Assembly: GCA_003223295.1 (NCBI GenBank)
Contig: QHYM01000335.1
Coordinates: forward strand, 1 to 32,261
From: Acidobacteriota bacterium
GTDB taxonomy: Bacteria; Acidobacteriota; Terriglobia; Acidiferrales; UBA7541
Length of the DNA: 32,261 nucleotides
Reading direction: 5' to 3'
Below are positions 23,920 through 31,694 of the stretch, in pieces. Below the pieces are notes generated by a model. The model made no database searches and was not told the origin of the DNA. It saw nothing but the letters and a program-made list of their open reading frames with translations. The number at the start of each line of letters is the position of its first letter. The stretch's first letter is position 1. A program made the translations under genes and the position numbers.

Positions 23920-24849
23920 TCAGGAACGGCCTTCGGCGAGTTTGACCAAGGCATAGAGCGCGTGATTCACGGGCGTGGGAACGCCGAGTTCCGCGCCTCG
24001 GCGGGAAACGTACCCATTCAGCGAATCAATCTCCGTGAGTTTGCCGCGGTTCATGTCTTGCGCCGTCGAAGAAAGCGCTTCGGCCATCTGCGTGGCAATT
24101 TTCAGCGCGCCCGCCAGCGCGGCTTTCGGATCCTCCAGCCCGGGCGGATGGATGTTCGCCGCTCGCGCCACGGCGAGCACTTCGTAGACAGCGGCCTCGA
24201 CCACTTTCCAGGCATCGGCGCTTCCGGCAATTTGGCCGTACTTCGCATGGCCAAGCGCCGAGACCGCATTCAACGCGCAGTTCCACACCAGCTTGGTCCA
24301 AAGCTCGCCTTCGATGTTTTCCGAAATGCGGCAGGGAACATTGGCGCGCGAAAAGAGCGCGGCAATGCGTTCTGTTTTTTCCTTCTTCGGGCCAATCACC
24401 AGATCACCGCGGCCCACGTGTTTCACGCGGCCAGGCTCGGGAATCGACGCAGCGACGTAAACCACGCTGGGAAGCGCATCAATGCCGGCCCCGGCGCGGA
24501 TTTGCTCCACGTTGTCCACGCCATTTTGCATGCTGAGGATGATCGCGCCCTTCGAGAGCAGGGGCGCGATTGCCCGCGCGGTCGCGGCATTGTCCGTCGT
24601 CTTCACACAGAAGAGCACGACTTCCGCGCCGCGTACCGTGTCGATTGCCGTCGCTGCTTCCACATGTACTTTTTCTTGAAACTGCACCGTGTCGAGAAAG
24701 AGCCCGTTCTTCTTGACCGCCTCGACGAATGGCAGGCGCCCGATCATGGTGACGGGCGCGCCCGCGCGCGCGAGCAGCCCTCCGAAATACCCGCCGACGG
24801 CGCCCGCGCCGACGACGGCGATTCTGGGCCACGGCTGCGAATCGGTCAT
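23920..24849 (-). CDS. panE: 2-dehydropantoate 2-reductase (ketopantoate reductase)
   Basis: NADPH-dependent reductase of the ApbA/PanE family that makes pantoate for coenzyme A. The 309-aa protein has the N-terminal Rossmann motif GAGAVGG (14-20) and the CVKTTDNAAT region. The catalytic Lys186 lies in WTKLVWNCALNAVSAL, with conserved Asn190 and Asn194, and the C-terminal EIDSLNGYV is also typical. The ATG overlaps the stop of the upstream aminotransferase gene by four bases (ATGA), so the two are coupled. ApbA-fold enzymes also act on other 2-oxo acids, so the pairing with a class V aminotransferase may mean a different substrate; panE is the default call. Confidence 0.85.
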   Translation of the reverse strand: MTDSQPWPRIAVVGAGAVGGYFGGLLARAGAPVTMIGRLPFVEAVKKNGLFLDTVQFQEKVHVEAATAIDTVRGAEVVLFCVKTTDNAATARAIAPLLSKGAIILSMQNGVDNVEQIRAGAGIDALPSVVYVAASIPEPGRVKHVGRGDLVIGPKKEKTERIAALFSRANVPCRISENIEGELWTKLVWNCALNAVSALGHAKYGQIAGSADAWKVVEAAVYEVLAVARAANIHPPGLEDPKAALAGALKIATQMAEALSSTAQDMNRGKLTEIDSLNGYVSRRGAELGVPTPVNHALYALVKLAEGRS

Positions 24850-26012
24850 GGAGTGATCACGCTGATAAGGCGGTCGATATCCCGTTCGGTGTTGTATAGG
24901 TGCGGGGAGACGCGGATGTTGCCTTCGCGCAGGCTGACGATCACGTTCTCTTTGCGCAGGCGCTGGTAAAGCTCGGCCGTTTTCTCGCGGCTTCGCGCGG
25001 CGAAACAGCCGTATGGTCCACGTTGCGCTGCATCGAGCGGACTCGCCGGAGTGCAGCGGTCCTTGGGCAGACGCTCAAACATGAGATCAATCAGCTTGCG
25101 GTTGTGCGCCGCCACACACTCCGGTCCGATGCGCGAAACCAATTCCACCGAAGTGTCCATAGCAACCAAATTGAAATTGAAGTAGCTGGCCCATTCCGGC
25201 GCATCCCAACGCTTGGCATTCGGCGCAGGCTTGGGATCATCGAAATTCAGCGCGGAAAAATTGTCCGAGCCCTGAACGGCCATCCAGTAGAACGGTCCGG
25301 GGCGGACGGTGGGGAGATGTTTGCTGTTGATCCAAAAGAATCCGGTGCCGAACGGGCTGAGCAGCCACTTGTAACCCGCGCAAACCAGAAAATCGGCGCC
25401 CAATTGATTCACGTCCATGGTCATTGCGCCGCAGCACTGGCTCGCGTCGAGCAGAAGCAGCGCACCTTGGGCGTGGCAAGCGGCGGCGACGCGCGGCGCA
25501 TCCAGAAGCGAGCCGTCGTCGTAGCGCACCAGGCTGACGGAAACGACGCGCGTTCTGGGCGTCATCGCCGCGATCAAGTCATCCGCAGAAAGAAACCGAT
25601 TCTTCGGCGCGACGATCTTGACGTTCACACCTTCGCGCTCCTCCATGGGCTTCCACGCCGTATATTGCAGCGGGAATTCGCCCTTTGCGATGATGACCTC
25701 GTCGCCCGGCCTCCAGGTTAAAGCATAGGCAACCGCCGCCACTCCCGTGCTCGCGCCGCTGGTGAGGGCGATTTCTTCGGACTTGCCGCCGATGAGTTTG
25801 GCGAGGCATTCGCGGATGCGATTGGGCACCTCGAAATACGTGGCGTCTGTTTTGTGATGCGGAAATTTCTTGGCTTCGAGCGCGGTTTGCACGGCCCGGA
25901 CGGAAACGCGAGGAAGCGGCGATTGGCCTGCGAGATTTAGATAGGTCGCATCCTCAAATTCGAACCACTCCTGGCGCCAGTCGATTTGTAGAGAAGTCGT
26001 CGTGGAGGCCAT
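24846..26012 (-). CDS. Class V aminotransferase family PLP enzyme
   Basis: A 388-aa PLP-dependent enzyme of the class V fold (cysteine desulfurase/kynureninase/isopenicillin-N-epimerase-like). Key positions are the N-terminal YLNLAGQSPLPR, the cofactor phosphate-binding region TSGASTG (84-90), Asp189 (LLLLDASQ) that contacts the pyridine nitrogen, and Lys215 in AGYKWLLSPFGTGFF for the Schiff base. Cysteines occur at 193-194, but there is no mobile IscS-type catalytic Cys loop, so aminotransferase or lyase activity is more likely than desulfurase. The ATG at 26012 has AGGAG well placed; the frame upstream to 26090 is not supported. It is translationally coupled to the panE-like gene. The exact substrate is not predictable. 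Confidence 0.85.
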   Translation of the reverse strand: MASTTTSLQIDWRQEWFEFEDATYLNLAGQSPLPRVSVRAVQTALEAKKFPHHKTDATYFEVPNRIRECLAKLIGGKSEEIALTSGASTGVAAVAYALTWRPGDEVIIAKGEFPLQYTAWKPMEEREGVNVKIVAPKNRFLSADDLIAAMTPRTRVVSVSLVRYDDGSLLDAPRVAAACHAQGALLLLDASQCCGAMTMDVNQLGADFLVCAGYKWLLSPFGTGFFWINSKHLPTVRPGPFYWMAVQGSDNFSALNFDDPKPAPNAKRWDAPEWASYFNFNLVAMDTSVELVSRIGPECVAAHNRKLIDLMFERLPKDRCTPASPLDAAQRGPYGCFAARSREKTAELYQRLRKENVIVSLREGNIRVSPHLYNTERDIDRLISVITP

Positions 26013-26204
26013 GGGCCGCTCCTTTCGAGAGAAACCACCAGGGACACAAAACATTAGAATTGCAGGGATGACGCCCGGTACAACGTCCAAATTGGGGCCA
26101 GATAGGGGTTCAGATTGCGTAGTCGGAGCGGTGGATCAGAAGTTCCGGGAAGGTGCCCTCTCCATTGATGTGCTTAGGGATTCAAGTCCGAGGCGAACTA
26201 GCCG

Positions 26205-27227
26205 TTACTTGTTCTCTGTAGCGCTTTGCACAGAGCCGCGCGCACTCATCACCCAGCGTCCCACGAAGTACGCAAGAGTTCCCGTGACCATGCCGCCCAG
26301 CACGTCGGCCACATAGTGGTTTCGCACATACACCGTCGAAACGCACATGCAGGCAACGAACGGGAGGAAGATCCAGAAGAGCCCGCGGCGGTGCCGCCAC
26401 GCCCCCCACAGCGCGGCCATCGCTCCGGCGACGTGTTGGGAAGGAAATGCCGCGCCGTGCACGCGCCCGTATTTCTCGATCATATTAATCAATGCCGTAA
26501 ACGGACCGCCGGTGAGTTCGCCGTGCCATTGGCCCGCCAGTGTGAACCATGGGCTCTGCACCGGAAAGAGCATGGCGATAAGGTAGCCAAAAGCGTACCC
26601 AGCGGCCGAGTAGGTCATCACCGCCCAATAGTCCTTGAAATCACGCTGATAGTAGAGAACGCCGCCGAGAATCAGCAGGTAAACAAAATAGGTAAAATAG
26701 GAAAACTCCATGAATTCGGTCAGCGCGGGATGCGCGAATCGCTCCAGCCACAGGGAAGGATTTACGCCTGTAAGCCAGCGATCGAACGCCATGAGCTTCG
26801 CGTCCTCCCATCCGGGATTAACCAGATGCACCAGCCTGCCCATCTCCTCGAAGCAGAAAAGAAAAAACAGGTGCGGATACCAATGTCGCCAAAAGTGCCA
26901 GAACCGGTACGAAAACGACTCGTACAGCCACGGTGATTGCTGGGCAGTGCTTGCTTCCACCCGGCAGAGAATCAGTATCAGCGCCGCTACTCCTGCCTGC
27001 GTCGCAATCAACTTCATGGGATGCGCCAGATTCTCCGGGAACATGGCGACCAACACACTGGACAATCCCAAGTATCCCAGCGCGATCCATTCGAACGTTT
27101 TGCACGCGGTCCACGCTTCCGTGAATTCCCTTGCCATCAGCGCAACGAATCCGAGCCGCTCCGTTTGTGGTGCCCACGCAATCGTGCCGTCGCTGCCTTG
27201 ATAATTTCGTCTTTGGAGTTCGTTCAC
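26205..27227 (-). CDS. PAP2/Aur1-like membrane phosphotransferase or phosphatase
   Basis: A 340-aa membrane protein of the PAP2 superfamily, nearest in look to the inositolphosphotransferase (Aur1/Ipt1) branch. It has about six TM helices. The catalytic motifs are in the C-terminal half: FPSQHVAGAM (PSQH, 262-265) and STVYVRNHYVADVLGG with His304 and Asp308. Enzymes of this branch move a phospho-head group from a phospholipid to an acceptor such as ceramide, or hydrolyse lipid phosphates. The GTG at 27227 overlaps the stop of the HAD gene by four bases (GTGA), fixing the start and the operon. The frame continues upstream inside the HAD gene without meaning. As third gene after a CDP-alcohol phosphatidyltransferase and a phosphatase it probably completes a lipid pathway. 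Confidence 0.8.
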   Translation of the reverse strand: MNELQRRNYQGSDGTIAWAPQTERLGFVALMAREFTEAWTACKTFEWIALGYLGLSSVLVAMFPENLAHPMKLIATQAGVAALILILCRVEASTAQQSPWLYESFSYRFWHFWRHWYPHLFFLFCFEEMGRLVHLVNPGWEDAKLMAFDRWLTGVNPSLWLERFAHPALTEFMEFSYFTYFVYLLILGGVLYYQRDFKDYWAVMTYSAAGYAFGYLIAMLFPVQSPWFTLAGQWHGELTGGPFTALINMIEKYGRVHGAAFPSQHVAGAMAALWGAWRHRRGLFWIFLPFVACMCVSTVYVRNHYVADVLGGMVTGTLAYFVGRWVMSARGSVQSATENK

Positions 27228-28021
27228 GCGCAATGCTCCGCATTCCGCAGTGGCTGCCGTATTTTCTGCACGCGATCTGTCGTTCGAAGCACAGGCCAGC
27301 CACGCTTTCGCGCTATTCGTGCCAGCTTCGGTGTCGGATTCACGGCCGTGGGTTTCCCCACGGCCGCAAGCAACCACCGATCCTTCGCGCTGTCGCCGTA
27401 GGCCCAGCACTGCGATAAGTCCAGGCGCATTTCCTGAGCCAGTTTTCTCACGGCTTGTTCCTTTGCTTCTCCAAGCATGGCTTGGCCCAAAATTCGGCCC
27501 GTCCATCGGCCGCCGACTTCTTCCAGTCTGGTCGGGCAAACGCGAATCGTGGCAGCAAATCCTCTGGTCGCAATTTCGACTTCCAGGGCCCGCGCAGTGG
27601 CCTTTGCCAACGGTTCGAGAGTGCCAGTCACAATCACAATGGCGTGGCCCAGCATGGCATGGCACGTGACTCTTTCCACTCCGTCTTCGAAGAAGCGAGG
27701 GACAAGCCATCGTGGGTTGCGCTTCGGAGGCGAGTCTTGTCCCTCGCAGTGGTGGCCGCTCGTGTGTCGGGGGAAATCGCCGCGATTCCCCGTGCCACTC
27801 TCGTCGAAACTTTGTACGCCTTTCAGGTACATTTTGTTTGCGTGCGTCATCGCGCTGATTCCGCGCGGCAACAAACCCGCTGCCTCCCGTAGCCATAAGA
27901 AATAATTCTTCAGCGGAATCTCTCCCCGGTAGCGCAGGATTCGAAAGAACCTCTGCTCCAGCGACGGCAGCGGCATCAGTGTGCCGTCCAAGTCAAAAAA
28001 CGCGGCCACGCCCCCGCTCAT
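27224..28021 (-). CDS. HAD-superfamily (IB-type) phosphatase with in-frame palindromic insertion
   Basis: A 265-aa HAD hydrolase. Motif I is FFDLDGTLMP (nucleophile Asp10, Asp12), motif II is VTGT (Thr132), the motif III Lys is probably Lys187, and motif IV is YGDSAKDRWLL (Asp210, Asp214). Phosphoserine-phosphatase-like IB enzymes act on small phosphates or phospholipid head groups. Residues about 75-110 break the usual pattern: a Gly/His/Pro/Arg-rich segment separates YLKGVQSFDE from FFEDGVERV, and its DNA consists of two palindromes (see repeat features). The cap domain may be disturbed, but the frame is kept. It overlaps both neighbours by four bases. Context suggests removal of the phosphate from a phosphatidyl-polyol phosphate. 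Confidence 0.8.
   Translation of the reverse strand: MSGGVAAFFDLDGTLMPLPSLEQRFFRILRYRGEIPLKNYFLWLREAAGLLPRGISAMTHANKMYLKGVQSFDESGTGNRGDFPRHTSGHHCEGQDSPPKRNPRWLVPRFFEDGVERVTCHAMLGHAIVIVTGTLEPLAKATARALEVEIATRGFAATIRVCPTRLEEVGGRWTGRILGQAMLGEAKEQAVRKLAQEMRLDLSQCWAYGDSAKDRWLLAAVGKPTAVNPTPKLARIARKRGWPVLRTTDRVQKIRQPLRNAEHCA
27697..27745. repeat. Inverted repeat (10-bp arms) inside the HAD gene, REP-like
   Basis: GAGGGACAAG (27697-27706) and CTTGTCCCTC (27736-27745) are perfect inverted copies with a 29-base loop. They lie entirely within the anomalous residues of the HAD protein. Arms of this kind flanking a short stem-loop resemble bacterial REP/MITE-type palindromes. Only one copy is in the window. 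Confidence 0.7.
27769..27791. repeat. Second, imperfect palindrome inside the HAD gene
   Basis: GGGGGAAATCG and CGATTCCCC face each other around a short CGC centre, with one unpaired A. The palindrome lies 23 bases from the first and also falls in the non-conserved insert of the HAD protein. Together the two occupy about 27694-27796. Confidence 0.55.
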
Positions 28022-28704
28022 GCTGCCTCCGGCGCGGCGAATGCGCGTTTCGGTCCACGGCTCTGTCGCACGCTGCCCGCAGAATACTTCCAGCCTTCGA
28101 CAAGAACGGGCAGGCCGCGCACCAAGCAAAACACTGCGGTCGCCCAGGTCAGCGCTTGCGCGCCCATTCGAATGGTCGCGCTCACATCTCCTCCAAGCCC
28201 GCTCACTAACGCCACCGGCCCGCGCGTCAGCGCTAATTCCAAACCCAGATAACAGAAACACAAACACTTCATCGCCGCGTAAAGTCCGCGGCTCCAACGC
28301 GACGCCACCAGCGCCCGACCCCACCACGTCTGCAACAACCCGTTCGAGCCCCAACCGGAGTAGCCGGCGTTCATTGCCAGCCCGCGCAGAAAATCCGTCG
28401 CCGCGCCGCGAGCGAAAAACAGAATCGGCAGCCACAGCGACACCATGCCGACGACCGCGAAATATGTGAAATACACATTTTCGATCATGCGGTCACCGAG
28501 GATGTCCAGCTGTGCACCCACGGGCGTGGCCATTTTTTTCTTGCGAGCGATGTGCCCGTCCAGCGCGTCGAGGGCGATCGAAGCCGCCGTAAGAGCCACC
28601 GCGAGCAGATTCGCCCAGGCACCGCGACCAAAGAGGCTCACGGCCGCGAATCCCACGACAACGCGCAGCAATGTGACTTTGTTGGGCGTCCATTCAAAAG
28701 CCAT
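28018..28704 (-). CDS. CDP-alcohol phosphatidyltransferase
   Basis: Integral membrane enzyme of phospholipid head-group synthesis, 228 aa. The complete family signature D-x2-DG-x2-AR-x8-G-x3-D-x3-D is present: Asp46, Asp49, Gly50, Ala53-Arg54, Gly63, Asp67 and Asp71. About five hydrophobic segments follow or precede it. It joins CDP-diacylglycerol to an alcohol or polyol phosphate. Which one cannot be read from the motif, but the coupled phosphatase and Aur1-like gene suggest an inositol-phosphate or glycerol-phosphate acceptor (PIP-synthase- or PgsA-like). GGAGGAG about nine bases upstream of the ATG supports the start. It is the first gene of a three-gene operon with four-base overlaps. Confidence 0.88.
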   Translation of the reverse strand: MAFEWTPNKVTLLRVVVGFAAVSLFGRGAWANLLAVALTAASIALDALDGHIARKKKMATPVGAQLDILGDRMIENVYFTYFAVVGMVSLWLPILFFARGAATDFLRGLAMNAGYSGWGSNGLLQTWWGRALVASRWSRGLYAAMKCLCFCYLGLELALTRGPVALVSGLGGDVSATIRMGAQALTWATAVFCLVRGLPVLVEGWKYSAGSVRQSRGPKRAFAAPEAA

Positions 28705-29031
28705 CGCAGGCGCTCCTCCCTGGCGCTCGACCAGTAGATAGCAAGCGCCATGCCAATTTCGAACCTCGCAATCCCTTTAGAATCAAGGCATTCGCGACAT
28801 GCCGGAAGACCTCGAAGCCAATGACACGTCGGGCAAATGCTGCATCTGTCGCCCGTTTGCTTGAACTGCCTGCGTGCGGCTTTTTCTTCTGCAGCGCGTC
28901 TAATTGTTGGACTGTTCCCCTGTCCTTCCTCAATGAGGGCCGTGAGAATTTGACCGTGCGGGAATAATTCTGGGGATTACGCGATTTTCTTCATTGCAGG
29001 TATGATGCGAAGTTGAAGGTATGGCACGAAT
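28705..29031. other. Divergent intergenic region (327 bases)
   Basis: No convincing gene is seen here. It must hold promoters for the lipid operon (minus) and ccdA (plus). On the plus strand, TTACGC (28977-28982) and TATGAT (29001-29006) are 18 bases apart and could be a weak -35/-10 pair for ccdA. A four-codon mini-ORF (ATG at 29021) ends on the ccdA ATG. Confidence 0.3.
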
Positions 29032-29928
29032 ATGACAGATGTCTCTCTCGCAGGAGCGTTTCTGGCAGGGCTGGTATCGTTTCTTTCGCCGTGTGTGCTG
29101 CCGTTGGTGCCGGGCTACATCTCGATGCTTTCCGGCATCGGCATGGAGCAGTTGCGCGAAGGCGAAGTTCCTCGCTCGGGACTTTTTCCTTCGGCACTCG
29201 CATTTGTCGGGGGCTTCTCGGTGGTGTTCATTGCGTTCGGCGCTTCGGCCAGCGCCGTGGGGTCCTTCCTGCTCCAGAACCGCGCGCTTCTCGCCCCCAT
29301 TGCTGGGGCATTGATACTTCTCTTTGGCCTACATCTCACGGGCGTCTTGATCAAGCTCAAGGTGCGCATTGGCATTGTCGCCGGCATCTTCCTTGCGGCT
29401 TTAGGAGTCGCCGCGTTGGTGCGCCAGGCCCCGCTTTTCGCCGGACTCCGCGCAATGCACTTTTTTTCTCTCTCGATGATTGGGTTTTTCGGTCCGCCGA
29501 TTGCGCGCTGGCTCAATCGCGATGTTCACCTACGCTCCAAAGCTACGCAGCCTGGTATCTGGAGCGGCTTCCTCTTGGGTTTCGCTTTCGCCTTCGGTTG
29601 GACTCCTTGTATCGGCCCAATCCTTAGCGCCGTTCTTATTCTTGCCGCTAACAGCGACACTATCACGCGCGGCATCCTTCTTCTCGCCGTTTATTCCGCT
29701 GGACTCGCGATTCCATTTTTGCTCACGGCCATGGGCATCAGCCAATTCATGGCGTTTTACAAGAATTTTCGAAAATATCTGCACGCGGTAGAGCTATTCA
29801 GCGGGGCCTTGCTTTTGTTCGTTGGAGGCTTGGTATACACCAACAGGCTGACCTGGCTCTCGGGCAAACTCAGTTTCTTGAATGGGCTTGTGTTGTGGTT
29901 GGAACACGCTGTAACGGGAGGCCGATAG
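29032..29928 (+). CDS. ccdA: CcdA/DsbD-type thiol-disulfide transporter
   Basis: Membrane protein that passes electrons from cytoplasmic thioredoxin across the membrane to periplasmic thioredoxin-like proteins, needed for cytochrome c maturation. The two redox cysteines are Cys21 (LSPCVLPLVPGY) and Cys193 (FGWTPCIGPIL). It has at least six TM helices. At 298 aa it is longer than typical CcdA (about 220-240 aa): residues about 108-168 between the two halves contain extra hydrophobic stretches (VRIGIVAGIFLAALGVAALV and FFSLSMIGFFGPPIARWL). The nearest AAGG is about 13 bases before the ATG, so initiation may be weak or coupled to a four-codon mini-ORF ending at the start. A TlpA-like partner gene follows 70 bases on. 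Confidence 0.88.
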   Translation: MTDVSLAGAFLAGLVSFLSPCVLPLVPGYISMLSGIGMEQLREGEVPRSGLFPSALAFVGGFSVVFIAFGASASAVGSFLLQNRALLAPIAGALILLFGLHLTGVLIKLKVRIGIVAGIFLAALGVAALVRQAPLFAGLRAMHFFSLSMIGFFGPPIARWLNRDVHLRSKATQPGIWSGFLLGFAFAFGWTPCIGPILSAVLILAANSDTITRGILLLAVYSAGLAIPFLLTAMGISQFMAFYKNFRKYLHAVELFSGALLLFVGGLVYTNRLTWLSGKLSFLNGLVLWLEHAVTGGR

Positions 29929-29949
29929 AGCGCTTCACGGTCACCTAGC

Positions 29950-29983
29950 GGAAGCTTTGGCCCCGCTTCCCCGCATAATTTTT
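29950..29983 (+). terminator. Weak hairpin with T run between ccdA and the thioredoxin gene
   Basis: GGAAGC (29950-29955) pairs with GCTTCC (29965-29970), and TTTTT lies about eight bases after the stem (ending near 29983). This is a possible partial terminator or attenuator lowering read-through from ccdA into the tlpA-like gene; the stem is short and the T run is displaced. Confidence 0.3.
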
Positions 29984-29998
29984 CCTTAAGGACCTTTG

Positions 29999-30565
29999 AT
30001 GAGAAAAATTCTTCTGATTATCGGCACCGTGGTGGTGCTCATCGGTGTGACCGTTTACGCGGACAGGGCCACGCGCGTGAAACCAAGGAGTTCCCTCGAC
30101 CACCCGGACCGCGTGGATGCGAGTGGGGGCACGCCGGCGCCCGAGGCGACCTTCAAGGATCTCGACGGCAAGGACGTGCCGCTCAGCCAGTTCAAAGGCA
30201 AAGTTGTGCTGGTGAATTTCTGGGCCACGTGGTGCGAGCCTTGCCAGGTGGAAATTCCCTGGCTCATCGAAATGCAACAGAAGTACTCGCCGAAGGGCTT
30301 CACCATTCTTGGAGTGGACGTGGATGATGAAGGCAATAACGTGGTCTCCGCGTACACCGCCAAGGAACGCTTCAATGTGAACGGGCAAAAGCTCCCCATG
30401 AACTATCCGATCCTCCGCGGCAATGATGCGGTGGCTGACAAGTTCGGCGGGCTGCTGGGCTACCCCACCAGCTTCCTCATCTCGCGCGATGGAAGAGTAG
30501 TGAAGAAGTTTCAAGGGCTGATCAGCTACGCGGAGATTGCCAACGCGATCGAGTCGCAGCTGTGA
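29999..30565 (+). CDS. TlpA/ResA-family thiol-disulfide oxidoreductase
   Basis: Membrane-anchored periplasmic thioredoxin-like protein of 188 aa. An N-terminal hydrophobic anchor (4-20) is followed by a linker and a thioredoxin fold. The active site is WCEPC (Cys79, Cys82) within LVNFWATWCEPCQ, and the cis-proline loop reads GYPTSFLI. It probably reduces apocytochrome c or other envelope disulfides using electrons from the CcdA encoded just upstream. The ATG at 29999 is preferred to the TTG at 29996 because AAGGA (29988-29992) is six bases ahead of it. Confidence 0.9.
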   Translation: MRKILLIIGTVVVLIGVTVYADRATRVKPRSSLDHPDRVDASGGTPAPEATFKDLDGKDVPLSQFKGKVVLVNFWATWCEPCQVEIPWLIEMQQKYSPKGFTILGVDVDDEGNNVVSAYTAKERFNVNGQKLPMNYPILRGNDAVADKFGGLLGYPTSFLISRDGRVVKKFQGLISYAEIANAIESQL

Positions 30566-30618
30566 ACAAATGGGAAAGAGGCATTGGATCTTGAACCGTG
30601 AGGCTTAAGCCCACGTTG

Positions 30619-31497
30619 TTAGCCAGAGACGATGGAAACCATTCCGAGGACAGGGAGAGCGAGCACGGAGTCGCCAGTGATGGTCGCTTGGGATGAGGCG
30701 GATGCGCGGTCGATGCCCTTGGTGAAAATGCGCCAGGCTATCTCCTGCGGTATGGTAATCCCCGCCGCGTGCTGACCGCGCTCGCTCTCCGTAAGCAGCC
30801 ACGCTTTTTCTTCGCGATACAAATACCACTCCCCGCCGCAATCTCCCGAGACGCGTATGCGAATTGTGGTTCCTGGCACAGCAGAAACGTTGCGATAAGT
30901 GAAGGGCAAAGCGCGCATGAAACAATGCACCACGGGATAGTAAAGCTCGCGCGTCATGATGCCCGGGCGCGCATTCCCAGGACCATCAACGGCCAAGCGA
31001 ATCTGCTGTTGATGGTGCCAGCGCTCGGTGTATTCGCGCGCGGTATCGAACCAGTTAGCGGATTTCTCCTCCCCAGCCCAGCTCACGCCGTAGGGCGCCA
31101 TGGCGTAGGGATCGCGTAAAGCGTGATAGTCCGCGAGCTGCCGGCAGGCAATTTCCATCAGGGAAATCAAGACAGCGGGGCTCAGGCGGCGATAGAGCGA
31201 GACGCCTTCCTCGTTTAGGCGATCGATGTAAGCAGCCAAGGCAGCTGGCGAATCGAGATTAGGAACCCGTGGCGCGTACCTGTCGCGGGCAATGGATAGG
31301 CCGCGCAGCGGAGTATCCAGAAGATGCGCCGCGACGTCCTTTACCTTCCACTTGGGTGAGACGGTTTGCTTCTCCCAGTCTTTGGGTGAGAGCGAGCGCA
31401 ATAGTTCGAGCAGCAGACCATCGACCTTCGGAAAAAGATGCGCGGTGAGCATGGGCTTCAGCAGCTCTGGCCGGCCGGTCGCGGCATTCGTGGTCAT
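30619..31497 (-). CDS. DinB/maleylpyruvate-isomerase-N-fold metalloprotein
   Basis: A 292-aa protein of the DinB/MDMPI (mycothiol-dependent maleylpyruvate isomerase N-terminal) superfamily, a four-helix bundle that usually binds a metal through three His. His58 (KDVAAHLLDTPLRG) and His160-161 (YTERWHHQQQIR) fit the metal-ligand positions. A C-terminal domain of about 110 residues (about 185-292) with beta character (TTIRIRVSGDCGGEWYLYR) resembles the MDMPI C-terminal/SCP-like extension. Actinobacterial members use mycothiol; in this context the thiol cofactor, if any, is unknown. The ATG at 31497 has GAGG about ten bases upstream; the longer frame to 31812 crosses the divergent gene and is rejected. 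It converges with the tlpA-like gene. Confidence 0.75.
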   Translation of the reverse strand: MTTNAATGRPELLKPMLTAHLFPKVDGLLLELLRSLSPKDWEKQTVSPKWKVKDVAAHLLDTPLRGLSIARDRYAPRVPNLDSPAALAAYIDRLNEEGVSLYRRLSPAVLISLMEIACRQLADYHALRDPYAMAPYGVSWAGEEKSANWFDTAREYTERWHHQQQIRLAVDGPGNARPGIMTRELYYPVVHCFMRALPFTYRNVSAVPGTTIRIRVSGDCGGEWYLYREEKAWLLTESERGQHAAGITIPQEIAWRIFTKGIDRASASSQATITGDSVLALPVLGMVSIVSG

Positions 31498-31694
31498 GGA
31501 GAGAATCCTCACATCTGGAGCGGCGAAATGCAATTCGGTTGCCCCAGCGTCAGGCCGCAGCGGCGCGAAATGCGTACTTGCAACCTTTTGGGCGCGGCCG
31601 GGTTTGATGGAATAGACGCCCGCTCTAAGCGGATGAGGGAGAAGGACTTGAGGAGCTTCGGAAGAGAGCGCAGCGTCATGAAGGGACCCAGACA

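Noticed and set aside
26161-26195. TTCAAGTCC resembling a tRNA T-loop
   Set aside because: No matching acceptor, D or anticodon arms can be folded around it; it is part of the spacer between the PAP2 and aminotransferase genes.
29021-29034. Four-codon mini-ORF ending on the ccdA start
   Set aside because: Could be a coupling leader, but AAGG spacing is poor and chance is likely.
30602-30611. 10-bp palindrome GGCTTAAGCC between the tlpA-like and DinB-fold genes
   Set aside because: Too short for a stable hairpin and without a T tract; at most a weak terminator between convergent genes.
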